Source: JAJPIG01 sp035504735 (GTDB lineage Bacteria > Desulfobacterota > Binatia > Binatales > Binataceae). From it: a DNA stretch of 64,000 bases. Both the position numbers and the translations under genes were made by a program. The stretch spans positions 7,708 to 71,707 of the forward strand of contig DATJRJ010000129.1 of assembly GCA_035504735.1 (NCBI GenBank), given 5' to 3'. The notes under the pieces are model-generated. The model made no database searches. It was not told where the DNA came from and worked only from the letters and a program-made list of their open reading frames with translations. Each line of letters opens with the position of its first letter. Position 1 is the first letter of the stretch. Positions 25,424 through 33,447 of this stretch are shown here, in pieces.

Positions 25424-26062
25424 CTAAACGCCAGCGCGCGGCTCGATCGTGAGTCCTTCGAGTCCCTGGATACTGGGCCGCTCCAGCATCCGCTTCAGCC
25501 AGGCGTCGACGTTACTGCGATTCGCGCCCGCATCGATCTCGAGTTCCTTCAGCAGCAGGAGGCGCGGCGCGAAGCTGATATCCGCAACCGAGAACTCCGT
25601 CGCCAGGTATTGTTGACCCTGCAGCTCGTGGTTCAGGTAGTCGAGCGCCCGCTCGATCATTTGGCGCAAGCGTGTGATTCGCCCGCCATCGCGCTCAGCC
25701 TCGCCCTTGTACATCTCGGCCATTAACTGGCCGACCTGCGGCGTGAACGAATTATCGGCGAAGTCCTCGAAAAGCCGCGCACGCCCTCTCAGCGCACTGG
25801 AACCGATCGCCGGCAACACCGGCGGCTCGGGATATTCATCCTCGAGATACTCCCCAATGATGGTCGAGTCGTAGACAATCGTATCCTCATCGACCAGCAC
25901 CGGCACGCGCGCAAACGGATTGAGCCGCCGGAAATCGGGTTGGCGTTGCTCGCCCAGCGTCAGGTCGACGGGAATCAGCTCGAACTCGAGGCTCTTCTCG
26001 GCCAGCACGATTCTGACCTTTTGACCGAATGGACAAGGCAGGAAGTCGTAAAGTTTTATCAT
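25424..26062 (-). CDS. Glutathione S-transferase family protein
   Basis: 212 residues with a thioredoxin-fold N-terminal half (IKLYDFLPCPFGQKVRIVLA, cis-Pro in ARVPVLVDED, then YDSTIIGEYLEDEYP) and an all-helical C-terminal half. A Cys rather than Ser or Tyr sits at the usual catalytic position (PCPFG), as in omega- and beta-like classes. It follows rplI by 13 bases, so it may be read through from the ribosomal operon. The substrate cannot be told; I do not see the zeta-class SSCSYRVR-type motif of maleylacetoacetate isomerase. Confidence 0.88.
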   Translation of the reverse strand: MIKLYDFLPCPFGQKVRIVLAEKSLEFELIPVDLTLGEQRQPDFRRLNPFARVPVLVDEDTIVYDSTIIGEYLEDEYPEPPVLPAIGSSALRGRARLFEDFADNSFTPQVGQLMAEMYKGEAERDGGRITRLRQMIERALDYLNHELQGQQYLATEFSVADISFAPRLLLLKELEIDAGANRSNVDAWLKRMLERPSIQGLEGLTIEPRAGV

Positions 26063-26075
26063 CGAGAAGCCAGCC

Positions 26076-26525
26076 TCATTCAGCGCTAACGGTTAACTTG
26101 AGATTAGCCTCAACCTCAGGCTCCAGCCGGACTGTGACGGTATAATCGCCGAGCTGCTTGATCGGCTCGATCAGCAGGATCTTGCGCCGATCGACTTCGA
26201 ATCCACGCTCACGCAACGCCCGCTCGAGATCAAGATTGGTGACTGAACCGAACAGCTTGCCCTCCTCGCCGGCGCGCGCCGTAACCACCAAAGTGAGCGC
26301 CTCGACCTGCTCCTTGTATTTGAGAGCGGCACCCTTCTTGGCTTCGCGGCGGACGAGCGCGATACGCTTTTGATTCTCGAACGCGCGCAGGTTGCGGGCG
26401 TCGGCCATCACGGCCAGTTGGCGCGGGAGCAGGAAATTACGCGCAAAACCCGCGCGGACCCGAACCACATCGCCGGTGCGGCCGAGATTGGGTACGTCTT
26501 CGTTGAGTATCACTTGCAGATTCAT
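26076..26525 (-). CDS. rplI: 50S ribosomal protein L9
   Basis: 149 residues, normal length. The N-terminal domain MNLQVILNEDVPNLGRTGDV and GFARNFLLPRQLAVMA is the rRNA-binding signature, followed by the long connecting helix and a C-terminal domain (GEEGKLFGSVTN, RKILLIEPIKQLGDYTVTVRL). It lies 30 bases after the DUF2232 gene as the end of the S6-S18-L9 cluster. Confidence 0.97.
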   Translation of the reverse strand: MNLQVILNEDVPNLGRTGDVVRVRAGFARNFLLPRQLAVMADARNLRAFENQKRIALVRREAKKGAALKYKEQVEALTLVVTARAGEEGKLFGSVTNLDLERALRERGFEVDRRKILLIEPIKQLGDYTVTVRLEPEVEANLKLTVSAE

Positions 26526-26555
26526 CGCTCAGTCCTGCCTCATTAAGAATAGTCC

Positions 26556-27512
26556 TTAGAGAAAGTCGCCAAAACTGCCGGCCTCCGGGCTTTGCGGTTT
26601 GAGGCGGCGAAAGTCGATCCAGAGGTCGAAAATTCCGGCCGCGCAGACCAATGCCGCCAGCACCGGCTGAATCCCGGTGACGAAATAGATCAGTCCGCGC
26701 GCCAACCCAGGCATCGACAGCATCTTGAAGTAAAATGCCATGATCGCCAGTCCCTGGCAGAAATAGATCGACGCTACGCAAACGAAGCCGTCGAGCGCGA
26801 TCGTGCTGATCGCCCTGACCGGAACGAACAGCGCGAAGCCGGTGGCGAGCAGCAGCCATATCAACCACTCCGGCGCCGACCAGCGCGCCAGGTCGGCAAA
26901 CAGCCGATAGCCGAGCCGGCCGCGATCCAGCCAGCGCCAGAAAACCGTCAGATTCACCAGCACCGCGCAAGCTGCCGAGAGCGCCACCAGTGCGGGGCTC
27001 AGCCGGATAGTTATGTCGAGCACGCTCGCCTTGGCGTCCGCGGTGAGCGGGTTGTCCATCCCCAGCAGCCGGTAGAATTCCTCGCCGCGCGCCATCCCGG
27101 CGGACAGCGAATGGCGCAACGCATCGGCCAGCGCCCCCGGCGACCCGGCGAAGGCGAAGGCGCCGAAGGTGCCCGCGATTAACATCGCGGCGCTGGCGAC
27201 CAGCACCACCAGCTCGAAGGGACGCCGATTCTCCAGCATATGGCAGATAATCACGCTGGCGAGTCCGAACGTGACCAGATAGGCGACACCCGCGGCCCAT
27301 CCGACGGCCAGCGTGACGACCGCGCCGGCAATGGCCACCGACCCGATCGAACGAACCAGCCAGTTCTCGTGTCCGATCGCAAAGTCCATCACAGCCAGCG
27401 GAGCGAATAACATCGCCAAAGCGCCCGCGACCGGAACCATGCACCCGGCGATAAATAACGCCGCAGTGATAAGCGCCGCCCGGGTCAAACCGATGACCGT
27501 CCTGAACGTCAT
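26556..27512 (-). CDS. DUF2232 (YybS-like) membrane protein
   Basis: 318 residues with about eight hydrophobic helices (TRAALITAALFIAGCMVPVA, VVLVASAAMLIAGTFGAFAF, PVLAALVCAAGIFDLWIDF). The family is recognised mainly by its position between rpsR and rplI in many bacteria, which holds here, with 9 and 30 bases of spacing. Function is unknown. The C-terminal IYFVTGIQPVLAALVCAAGI segment resembles the conserved end of YybS-like proteins. Confidence 0.82.
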   Translation of the reverse strand: MTFRTVIGLTRAALITAALFIAGCMVPVAGALAMLFAPLAVMDFAIGHENWLVRSIGSVAIAGAVVTLAVGWAAGVAYLVTFGLASVIICHMLENRRPFELVVLVASAAMLIAGTFGAFAFAGSPGALADALRHSLSAGMARGEEFYRLLGMDNPLTADAKASVLDITIRLSPALVALSAACAVLVNLTVFWRWLDRGRLGYRLFADLARWSAPEWLIWLLLATGFALFVPVRAISTIALDGFVCVASIYFCQGLAIMAFYFKMLSMPGLARGLIYFVTGIQPVLAALVCAAGIFDLWIDFRRLKPQSPEAGSFGDFL

Positions 27513-27521
27513 GGCTGCCGA

Positions 27522-27866
27522 TCAAACACCCAGGGTCGAGAACGGTAGCAACGCCAAGACGCGCGCCCGCTTGATCGCGATTGCGAGGCTCCGCTGATGG
27601 CGCGCGCAGTTACCCGAGGTGCGGCTCGGCACGATCTTGCCACCCTCGGTGATGAAGCTTTGCAAGGTCCGCACATCCTTATAGTCGACTTTCAGCGTCT
27701 TATCGGCGCAGAATCGGCATACTTTGCGCCGGCCACCCGTACGCCGACGTCCACGGTCTCGCCCCTCCATCTGGAGGTCGCCGTCACCGCCGCGTGGGCC
27801 CGGACGTCCCGAGCGCTCGAAGCGCGGCCGCTCGGCGGTGGTTTCAGTCCTTTCTTCCTCTGCCAT
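27522..27866 (-). CDS. rpsR: 30S ribosomal protein S18 with extended N terminus
   Basis: 114 residues, longer than the usual 75-90. The core (RRKVCRFCADKTLKVDYKDV, SRTSGNCARHQR, RARVLALLPF) is fully conserved, with Cys residues that may bind zinc. The first 45 residues are an Arg/Gly-rich low-complexity extension (GRPGPRGGDGDLQMEGRDRG). It overlaps nothing; ssb ends 38 bases upstream. S18 pairs with S6, encoded two genes earlier in the same operon. Confidence 0.96.
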   Translation of the reverse strand: MAEEERTETTAERPRFERSGRPGPRGGDGDLQMEGRDRGRRRTGGRRKVCRFCADKTLKVDYKDVRTLQSFITEGGKIVPSRTSGNCARHQRSLAIAIKRARVLALLPFSTLGV

Positions 27867-27904
27867 CTGTACACCCTATCGTCATATTCAATCGGTCGTT
27901 CGGG

Positions 27905-28216
27905 CTAATCGAGCAGCTTGACCGAATCAGCCATCACTTCGATTCCCGGCTTTCCGAATTCCGCCTTGCCACGCATCACTCTGAGTTGGCCGGCGACGCG
28001 AACCTCACGGCCGGGCTTGAGACACTGGGCCAGCTCCCGGGCGCTCTCGCCGGTCATCACGACCGTTAGAACCAGCTCGTCGCCATCCACTCCGCAGGCC
28101 ACCGCGAGACGCAAAACCGCAGTTCCCGTCGGTGTGCTGCGAAGCTCTGCAGGCCTTGCTATCCGGCCCCATAGCTCAGTGCGATTGCCCGTCACTTTCC
28201 GGTGCGGGGGGTTCAT
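27905..28216 (-). CDS. Single-stranded DNA-binding (OB-fold, SSB/PriB-like) protein
   Basis: 103 residues, shorter than a canonical SSB and without the acidic C-terminal tail that recruits partners. The OB core is seen in NRTELWGRIARPAELRSTPT, AVLRLAVAC, LVLTVVMTGESARELAQCL and REVRVAGQLRV. Genes of this kind sit between rpsF and rpsR in many bacteria, including PriB in Gammaproteobacteria. The ATG at 28216 overlaps the rpsF end by 41 bases; GTG at 28195 would reduce that to 20. Whether it is the main SSB or a PriB-like accessory is open; the lack of a tail argues for accessory. Confidence 0.82.
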   Translation of the reverse strand: MNPPHRKVTGNRTELWGRIARPAELRSTPTGTAVLRLAVACGVDGDELVLTVVMTGESARELAQCLKPGREVRVAGQLRVMRGKAEFGKPGIEVMADSVKLLD

Positions 28217-28679
28217 CCGGAGCCGCCTCGACCCCGGTTATCTCTTCCGGAGCATCGGGCACCGCCTCGGCCTCTGGACGCGCCGGAGTTTCACCCCGAG
28301 CCTCGGCCGCGCGCGCCTCGGCAGCGGCCTTATGCTGCGCAATCCGGCTGCGATTCGCCTCGACTTCGGCGTGGGCTTTAGCCGCGTCGGTGTCGGCGTC
28401 GACCAGCACCGACAAGTAGCGCAGGACATTGTCGGCCAGTTTCAAGTTACGCTCGACCTCGTGGGTCGCGGCTTCCGGGGCGACATAATCGAGCCGGACA
28501 TAATAACCCCGCCGTTCACCCTTGATTCGATAGGCGAGCTCGCGCCCGCCCCATTCGTCGGTGTCGATTAGCTCGCCGCCATTGCTGCCGACGACACCCT
28601 CGAAGCGCTTGATGGTCTCTTTGGTCTGAGTTTCGCCCAAATCCGGGCGCAGAATGAATATGGTTTCGTAGCGACGCAC
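28176..28679 (-). CDS. rpsF: 30S ribosomal protein S6 with long acidic C-terminal extension
   Basis: 167 residues from GTG at 28679, chosen for AAGGAGG five bases upstream and because it yields the normal start RRYETIFILRPDL. The S6 core covers residues 1 to about 97 (DTDEWGGRELAYRIKGERRG, YVRLDYVAPEAATHEVERNL). The remaining 70 residues are an Ala/Glu/Pro-rich, probably disordered tail (EARGETPARPEAEAVPDAPE). Long acidic S6 tails are known in other bacteria. First gene of the rpsF-ssb-rpsR-DUF2232-rplI cluster. Confidence 0.95.
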   Translation of the reverse strand: MRRYETIFILRPDLGETQTKETIKRFEGVVGSNGGELIDTDEWGGRELAYRIKGERRGYYVRLDYVAPEAATHEVERNLKLADNVLRYLSVLVDADTDAAKAHAEVEANRSRIAQHKAAAEARAAEARGETPARPEAEAVPDAPEEITGVEAAPDEPPAPESDGQSH

Positions 28680-28887
28680 AGCGTCCTCCTTGTGGATTAA
28701 GCCCCCACGCGGCGGGAGCAAGGAGCAAACACCATAAACTAACACCTGCGCCGGTCGGCGCTCAAGGCAATCGGTCAGGGAAAACGCGCTATCCGGGCCA
28801 TCTCCGATGACTTTCGACCTGACGGCCGGTTAGCGTTCGCATTCTGACAATGTTAGAGGGTCTGCTATCCGCTTTGGCGAGGGACCT

Positions 28888-29829
28888 ATGAAACTGGTGC
28901 TGTTTGAAAGCGAATCGATAGGGCGGCGTCCCGGCGTGCTTTTGACGGCCGGCGATAAGGAATTCGTGCTCGACCTGGTGTCGGCGTTTGCTGCCGAAGG
29001 GATGCCGCCGCCGGCCTCGCTGGTCGAGGTGCTGGGGGCCGACGCGATGCTGGCCGTCGCCAGAATTGTCGAGCAGGCGCGCAATGATTGGGGCAGCGCA
29101 GCAGTCCGGAAATGTCTGATACCGGCGGCGCGTGCGCGCCTGATGGCGCCGGTGCCGGAGCGTCCCTTCGTCATATGCACGGGCGCCAATTACGGCTCCC
29201 ATCTGCTCGAGATGAACGCGACCAGCCAGCCTCAACGTCCGTTCGCCTTCGTTAAATCTCCACATGCGGTGATCGGGCCCGGGATGCCGATCAAGCTGCC
29301 TGAGCTCTTGCCGAATATGGTCGATTTCGAGGGCGAGCTGTGCGTGGTCTTCGGACGGCGATGCCGCAACGTCGCCGCCGCCGATGCGATGAACTATGTC
29401 GCCGGCTATACCATCCTGAACGACGTCTCGGCGCGCGATGGCCTGGCCGGAATCCGAGTCCCGGGGACCGAGCCGGTGGTGACGGTCGGTATCATGCTTA
29501 TGGGCAAGCATTTCCCGACGTTCTGTCCGCTCGGCCCGGTGGTAGCGACCCCGGATGAGATACCCGATTGGCGCCGGATGCATATCGTCACGACCCTCAA
29601 CGGCACCGTGATGCAGGACGGCTATACCGACGATCTGATCTTTGGGATTCCGGCGCTAATCGAGGAGTTCTCGCACGTCTACACCTTCGAGCCGGGGGAT
29701 GTGATGAGCACCGGCTCGCCGCCGGGCGTCGGGATGGGACGCAAACCGCCGGTCTTCATGAAACCGGGTGATGAAGTGGCGATTACGGTTGAGGGAATCG
29801 GCACGTTGCGCAACCCCATCACGGCCTGA
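28888..29829 (+). CDS. Fumarylacetoacetate hydrolase (FAH) family protein
   Basis: 313 residues; the family hydrolyses or hydrates C-C bonds in ring-cleavage products such as fumarylpyruvate or 2-oxo-hepta-3-ene-dioate. The C-terminal catalytic domain has CTGANYGSHLLEM, FVKSPHAVIGPG, the metal-binding MVDFEGELCVVFGRRCR and ILNDVSARD, and near the end GDVMSTGSPPGVGMGRKPPVFMKPGD. The first 90 residues are the usual small N-terminal domain. GAGGGA precedes the ATG. A thioesterase follows 45 bases on. Substrate not determinable from sequence. Confidence 0.9.
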   Translation: MKLVLFESESIGRRPGVLLTAGDKEFVLDLVSAFAAEGMPPPASLVEVLGADAMLAVARIVEQARNDWGSAAVRKCLIPAARARLMAPVPERPFVICTGANYGSHLLEMNATSQPQRPFAFVKSPHAVIGPGMPIKLPELLPNMVDFEGELCVVFGRRCRNVAAADAMNYVAGYTILNDVSARDGLAGIRVPGTEPVVTVGIMLMGKHFPTFCPLGPVVATPDEIPDWRRMHIVTTLNGTVMQDGYTDDLIFGIPALIEEFSHVYTFEPGDVMSTGSPPGVGMGRKPPVFMKPGDEVAITVEGIGTLRNPITA

Positions 29830-29874
29830 GCTCGCTGATTCCCTGAACGGCCGAGGGGAAAAGACGATCGAATC

Positions 29875-30285
29875 GTGAAGCAGCCGGAAAACGATCAGGC
29901 GGGCAATCGGGAACTGCCGCGGATGCCGTTTGCGGAAACGCTCGGAATCCGTTACCTCAGCACAGCGCGCGATCGCATAGTCGCCGAGATGGAGGTGCGG
30001 GATACGCTCTGCACGCTGCCGGCGGTATTGCATGGCGGGGCGATGATGGCGTTTGCTGACACGCTCGGCGCCTACGCCACCCTGCTCAATCTTGAGACGG
30101 GCAAGAGCACCACGACCATCGAATCGAAGACCAACTTCTTCGCGCCCGCGCCGGCCGGCACCAAGGTCATCGGCGAATGCCTGCCGCTCCATCGCGGCCG
30201 CCGCACGATGGTATGGCAGACCCGCGTCACCTCCCCGGAGGGCCGGCTGCTTGCAATGATCACGCAGACCCAGATGGTCCTCTAG
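29875..30285 (+). CDS. PaaI-type hotdog-fold thioesterase
   Basis: 136 residues. The hotdog signature is present as LPAVLHGGAMMAFADTLGAYATL (HGGA-x(4-6)-D), followed by TIESKTNFFAPAPAGTKVIG and TSPEGRLLAMITQTQMVL. PaaI-like enzymes hydrolyse aryl- or hydroxyphenylacetyl-CoA in aromatic catabolism. Start is GTG at 29875; no ATG is better placed. It follows the FAH gene on the same strand and converges on the GNAT gene after 38 bases. Confidence 0.88.
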   Translation: MKQPENDQAGNRELPRMPFAETLGIRYLSTARDRIVAEMEVRDTLCTLPAVLHGGAMMAFADTLGAYATLLNLETGKSTTTIESKTNFFAPAPAGTKVIGECLPLHRGRRTMVWQTRVTSPEGRLLAMITQTQMVL

Positions 30286-30323
30286 CAGGGCCGCGAGTTG
30301 TCAACCGCGCGGGCGTAGTTTCG

Positions 30324-31415
30324 TTACTGAAAGTCTTTTCGGTAAGTGACGAAATTCGCGGTCACGCGGGCGCCCAGACCTGCAGCCGTGTTGCGCGAGG
30401 CCCAGTTGTCGTCGTGCACCAGCGTGTATCCCGCGTAGCGCATCCCCTGCTGCGCCATCGTCAGAAACGACCGCGCAGCCATCGCGAGCGCAACTCCACG
30501 CCCCCGCATCCGCTCGATTACCCCGATATTGATCAGCGCGCCGCGGGTCCCTCCGCCACGTGCGGGGCTAAGTTTCACGCCGGAGCGGACGCGGGCCAGT
30601 ACGAAGCTCAGGTCCGGCACCGAGAAGACCGTGCCGACCGGCTTGCCGTCGGCTATCGCCATCATCGAGAGGTCAGCCACCGGCGAATCCCACAGCGACG
30701 CCATCATCGGCCGTACCTCTTCGCGGCTGATCGGGTTCCAGCCCCAATGCCGCGCGAACGAGGCGTTGGTGACATCGGTCCAGCTATCGACCGCGTCCAT
30801 GAAACCGTACCGGCGCCAGCTCTTGATGGTGATATTCGCGGCCGCGGCCGACTCGACCATCCGCGGATAGCGTTCCAGGAGTTCGGGCGTGAGCTCGGCG
30901 GTGAAATCGCTCTGACCCTTTTCGGTCAGGAAGCCGGCGTTCTTGAAATAGCTGTGGTAGTAGTCCGGATTTCCGCGCAGCAGAAACGAGGGCAGATTTC
31001 CATAATTGTCGATCGCGTAGGGATAATCGAGAAAAGCGGCGAAGCCGCTGCGCGCAGCTTTCATCTCGCGTTTGCGCAGCCATTCGAGCGCGCGCTCGAA
31101 CATCGCGGCCACCGCCTCGTGCTGGCCGGGCAACGCCTCGAAATGGATCAATTGTCCAAGTGATTCGTTCCAATGCTGAACGTAGCGCTGATTGATAACG
31201 GCCGTAACCCGCGCCACCAGCTGATCATTGTCGTACGCCGCCAGCGGGGCCAGCTCGAGATAACTGGAGAGCGGGCTGCGCCCCGCCAGCAGCGCGATTT
31301 CGTTGTGGACATCGGGTGGCCACCACGCCTCGCGCTCGGCATAAATCTGGTAAGGGAAGCGCGCGAATTCCTCGCGGCCTTCGCGGCCGGTGACAGCTTG
31401 TACGCGGATGCTCAT
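30324..31415 (-). CDS. GNAT-superfamily N-acetyltransferase-like protein
   Basis: 363 residues, about twice a single GNAT domain. The N-terminal half (FARFPYQIYAEREAWWPPDV, LAAYDNDQLVARVTAVINQ) is the degenerate domain seen in a widespread group of about 370-residue proteins. The C-terminal half (MAIADGKPVGTVFSVPDLS, GVIERMRGRGVALAMAARS) has the acetyl-CoA loop R-x-x-G-x-A. Substrate is unknown. It lies 76 bases after the VOC gene, on the same strand as bufB, and could be the last gene of that unit. Confidence 0.75.
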   Translation of the reverse strand: MSIRVQAVTGREGREEFARFPYQIYAEREAWWPPDVHNEIALLAGRSPLSSYLELAPLAAYDNDQLVARVTAVINQRYVQHWNESLGQLIHFEALPGQHEAVAAMFERALEWLRKREMKAARSGFAAFLDYPYAIDNYGNLPSFLLRGNPDYYHSYFKNAGFLTEKGQSDFTAELTPELLERYPRMVESAAAANITIKSWRRYGFMDAVDSWTDVTNASFARHWGWNPISREEVRPMMASLWDSPVADLSMMAIADGKPVGTVFSVPDLSFVLARVRSGVKLSPARGGGTRGALINIGVIERMRGRGVALAMAARSFLTMAQQGMRYAGYTLVHDDNWASRNTAAGLGARVTANFVTYRKDFQ

Positions 31416-31491
31416 GCGGAGCCGTCCAAAGCGGACTTGCGGCCGTTAAGCTGCCGCCGGCGGCGCGTCGAGCTGTCGCACCCGGAGTCGG

Positions 31492-31992
31492 CTACTTGGC
31501 TCCGACGACGGTCGGCACCGAATCCATCAGCCCCGGTGAGTCCTCGGCGAAGTCCAGTTTCTCGACGCCCGCGTAAGGATTTTCCCACTTCCCGAAATCG
31601 AGCGGATCGCCGTCGACGTATAGCTCCATCTCGTTGCCATCGGGATCCTTGAAATAGACGCCGCGTGCGACGCCGTGGTTGGTGGTCGCCACCACCTTGA
31701 CGCCGTGAGACTTGAGATCCCGGTAAGCGGCGCCCAGTTCTTCGTAACTCTTCATCCTAAACGCGAAATGGAGCAGTCCGACCTGTTCAAACTGGCCGCC
31801 ATCGGCTTCCGGACCGACTTCGAGCAGGCCGAGCTCGTGATGGTCGCGGCGGTTGGCCGCCAGAAAGGCAATCTTGAATTGCGGCACCTCGCCCATCAGC
31901 TCAAGGCCCATCACTTCGGTATAGAACTTCTTGGAACGCTCCAGGTCGCGAACCTTGATGACCAGGTGACCGAGACGATCAGGGTGAATCAT
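31492..31992 (-). CDS. VOC-superfamily (glyoxalase/extradiol dioxygenase-like) protein
   Basis: 166 residues with two beta-alpha-beta-beta-beta modules. Metal-ligand positions of the superfamily are filled: His in RLGHLVIKVRDLERSKKFYT, His in VGLLHFAFRM and Glu in PDGNEMELYVDG. This supports an Fe(II) or other metal enzyme such as a ring-cleavage dioxygenase or glyoxalase. The conserved YFKDPDGNEMELY favours a catechol-2,3-dioxygenase-like fold. It follows bufB by 70 bases in the same direction, where a DUF2063 partner protein would more usually be expected. Confidence 0.85.
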   Translation of the reverse strand: MIHPDRLGHLVIKVRDLERSKKFYTEVMGLELMGEVPQFKIAFLAANRRDHHELGLLEVGPEADGGQFEQVGLLHFAFRMKSYEELGAAYRDLKSHGVKVVATTNHGVARGVYFKDPDGNEMELYVDGDPLDFGKWENPYAGVEKLDFAEDSPGLMDSVPTVVGAK

Positions 31993-32062
31993 CGATTAGA
32001 GCCTCCTTGGGACGCCCGGGTTCGGTTGCCCTCGGCGATGGCGTCCGTTGCTCTCTCTACAT

Positions 32063-32905
32063 CTACATCAAACCGGGAGCCGAGTCACAAGCGGCCCGCA
32101 TACGTGCCTCTTCGGCCGCTTCAGCCAGCACCGCAAACTCGGGGATATGGTCATCCCATTCGATCAGCGTCGCGATCGGTCCGAAGCGCCGAACCGCGTA
32201 TTCGTACAGTCTCCAGACTGCCGCGCTCACCGGATGGTCGTGGGTATCGAGCAGGTAATCGCCGTGATCGCTATAGCCGGCCAGATGAAATTGCGCGACC
32301 CGATGGGCCGGGATCGCGTCGATGTAATCGATCGGATCGAAGCCCTGATTAAACGCCGTCACGTGAATATTGTTGAGGTCGAGCAGGATTCCGCAATCGG
32401 CCTGCTCGGCCACCGCCGCGAGAAATTCCCATTCCGTGATCGTCGAGGCGCGAAATGTCATGTAGCTCGAGATGTTCTCGAGCAGAATTCGCCGCCCGAG
32501 GATCTCCTGCACGACCCGGACACGGCCGGCGACGTGGCGGATCGCCTCCTCGGTATACGGCAGCGGAATCAGATCGTGCAGGTTGTGTCCGCCGGCTCCG
32601 GTCCAGCATAGATGGTCGGAAATCCAGGCCGGCTCGAACCGCCGCGCCAGTTCAAGCAGGCGGCCCAGGTAATCGCGATTCAACGGATCGGTCGATCCGA
32701 CCGACAGCGATACGCCGTGCATCACGATCGGATAATCGCGCCGCACGGCCTCGAGCACCTCGAGCGGCCGCCCGCCGTCGACCATGAAGTTCTCGGAAAT
32801 GATCTCGAACCAGTCGATATGCGGGTGATCGTCGATCACGCGCGAGTAATGAGGTCGGCGCAGCCCGACCCCATAACCCAGCGCCGGAAATTCAGAACTG
32901 TCCAT
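32063..32905 (-). CDS. bufB: MNIO (DUF692) multinuclear iron oxidative enzyme, BufB-like
   Basis: 280-residue TIM-barrel enzyme of the DUF692/MNIO family, which use two or three irons to modify Cys residues of ribosomally made peptides. Iron-ligand motifs: IVMHGVSLSVGS, WISDHLCW, RRILLENISSYM, GILLDLNNIHV, FHLAGYSDHGDYLLDTHDHP and LIEWDDHIPEF. The N terminus LGYGVGLRRPHYSRVI is typical. It lies 65 bases after a small Cys-rich secreted peptide on the same strand, the standard precursor-enzyme arrangement of bufferins. No DUF2063 partner gene (BufC) is visible. Confidence 0.93.
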   Translation of the reverse strand: MDSSEFPALGYGVGLRRPHYSRVIDDHPHIDWFEIISENFMVDGGRPLEVLEAVRRDYPIVMHGVSLSVGSTDPLNRDYLGRLLELARRFEPAWISDHLCWTGAGGHNLHDLIPLPYTEEAIRHVAGRVRVVQEILGRRILLENISSYMTFRASTITEWEFLAAVAEQADCGILLDLNNIHVTAFNQGFDPIDYIDAIPAHRVAQFHLAGYSDHGDYLLDTHDHPVSAAVWRLYEYAVRRFGPIATLIEWDDHIPEFAVLAEAAEEARMRAACDSAPGLM

Positions 32906-32970
32906 CGATCCGTTACCGACCGCGGCCGCGCGCCGAAACCTGCAGCAGCGTCCGCATTTCCGGGCCGGTC

Positions 32971-33252
32971 CTACATGCTCTGCGGCTTACCGCCCTTGTC
33001 GGTGCAGTCCTTGTCAGAGGATGTGTATACGAAGCCCTCGCCCTTGCATGAGTTCTGTCCGGGGCCCGGGCTGCTGGCGGTCTTGCACGCGCTCTTTCCA
33101 GAGCAATCGTTGCCGCCCATACATTTGATCTTGGCGGCCTGCGCGGTAGTGCTCGATGAACTGCCGGAAGCCTGTGCCTGAACCTTAGTTGCGACAAACG
33201 CCATCGCGACAGCACTGGCGAGGATCGCACCTGAAATCACATTCTTGTTCAT
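32971..33252 (-). CDS. bufA: Bufferin-like Cys-rich secreted RiPP precursor
   Basis: 93 residues. A Sec signal peptide (ISGAILASAVAMAFVATKVQ) ends in AQA near residue 28. It is followed by a Ser/Thr linker and a core with five cysteines, C44, C50, C56, C69 and C83, in CMGGNDCSGKSACK, NSCKGEGFVYT and KDCTDKGG. The CxGxNxCxGxxxCK and NxCKGxGF pattern is what I recall for bufferin precursors matured by MNIO enzymes into copper-binding thiooxazole peptides. The gene is directly upstream of bufB. Family assignment is from pattern memory; modification and metal are inference. Confidence 0.8.
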   Translation of the reverse strand: MNKNVISGAILASAVAMAFVATKVQAQASGSSSSTTAQAAKIKCMGGNDCSGKSACKTASSPGPGQNSCKGEGFVYTSSDKDCTDKGGKPQSM

Positions 33253-33325
33253 ATTGATGCCTCTTGTCGGGAAAACTTTACAGTCTGGACGCCAGATTCG
33301 CCCAAGTGTTGTGGTTTATGCAAGA

Positions 33326-33354
33326 CCGTTACTTTGAGAAAGTGTTTCCGTTAC
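33326..33354 (-). promoter_or_regulatory. Direct repeat GTAACGG upstream of bufA
   Basis: On the minus strand GTAACGG occurs at 33354-33348 and again at 33332-33326, 22 bases apart, about two helical turns, between the GGAACC box and the bufA start. It could be an activator site or part of an ECF promoter. Confidence 0.25.
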
Positions 33355-33357
33355 GCT

Positions 33358-33392
33358 ATGGTTCCGCCGGAGCTTCTCGGACCGGGAACCTT
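33358..33392. promoter_or_regulatory. Back-to-back GGAACC boxes between bufA and the ECF sigma gene
   Basis: GGAACC, an ECF-type -35 core, is found on the plus strand at 33385-33390 facing the sigma gene and on the minus strand at 33365-33360 facing bufA. Both lie at plausible distances from their genes (58 and 108 bases to the start codons). The -10 sides do not share an obvious motif. This would let the ECF factor switch on itself and the bufferin genes together. Confidence 0.35.
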
Positions 33393-33447
33393 CCGCGTCG
33401 TTGATGAGTTATCCACTCTCAGACGCTGATGGCCGCTGATCCCTCAT

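Noticed and set aside
25424..26062. GST as a maleylpyruvate or maleylacetoacetate isomerase completing a gentisate pathway
   Set aside because: The N-terminal motif is PCPFGQKVR rather than the zeta-class SSCSYRVR type, and the gene sits behind rplI, far from the dioxygenase.
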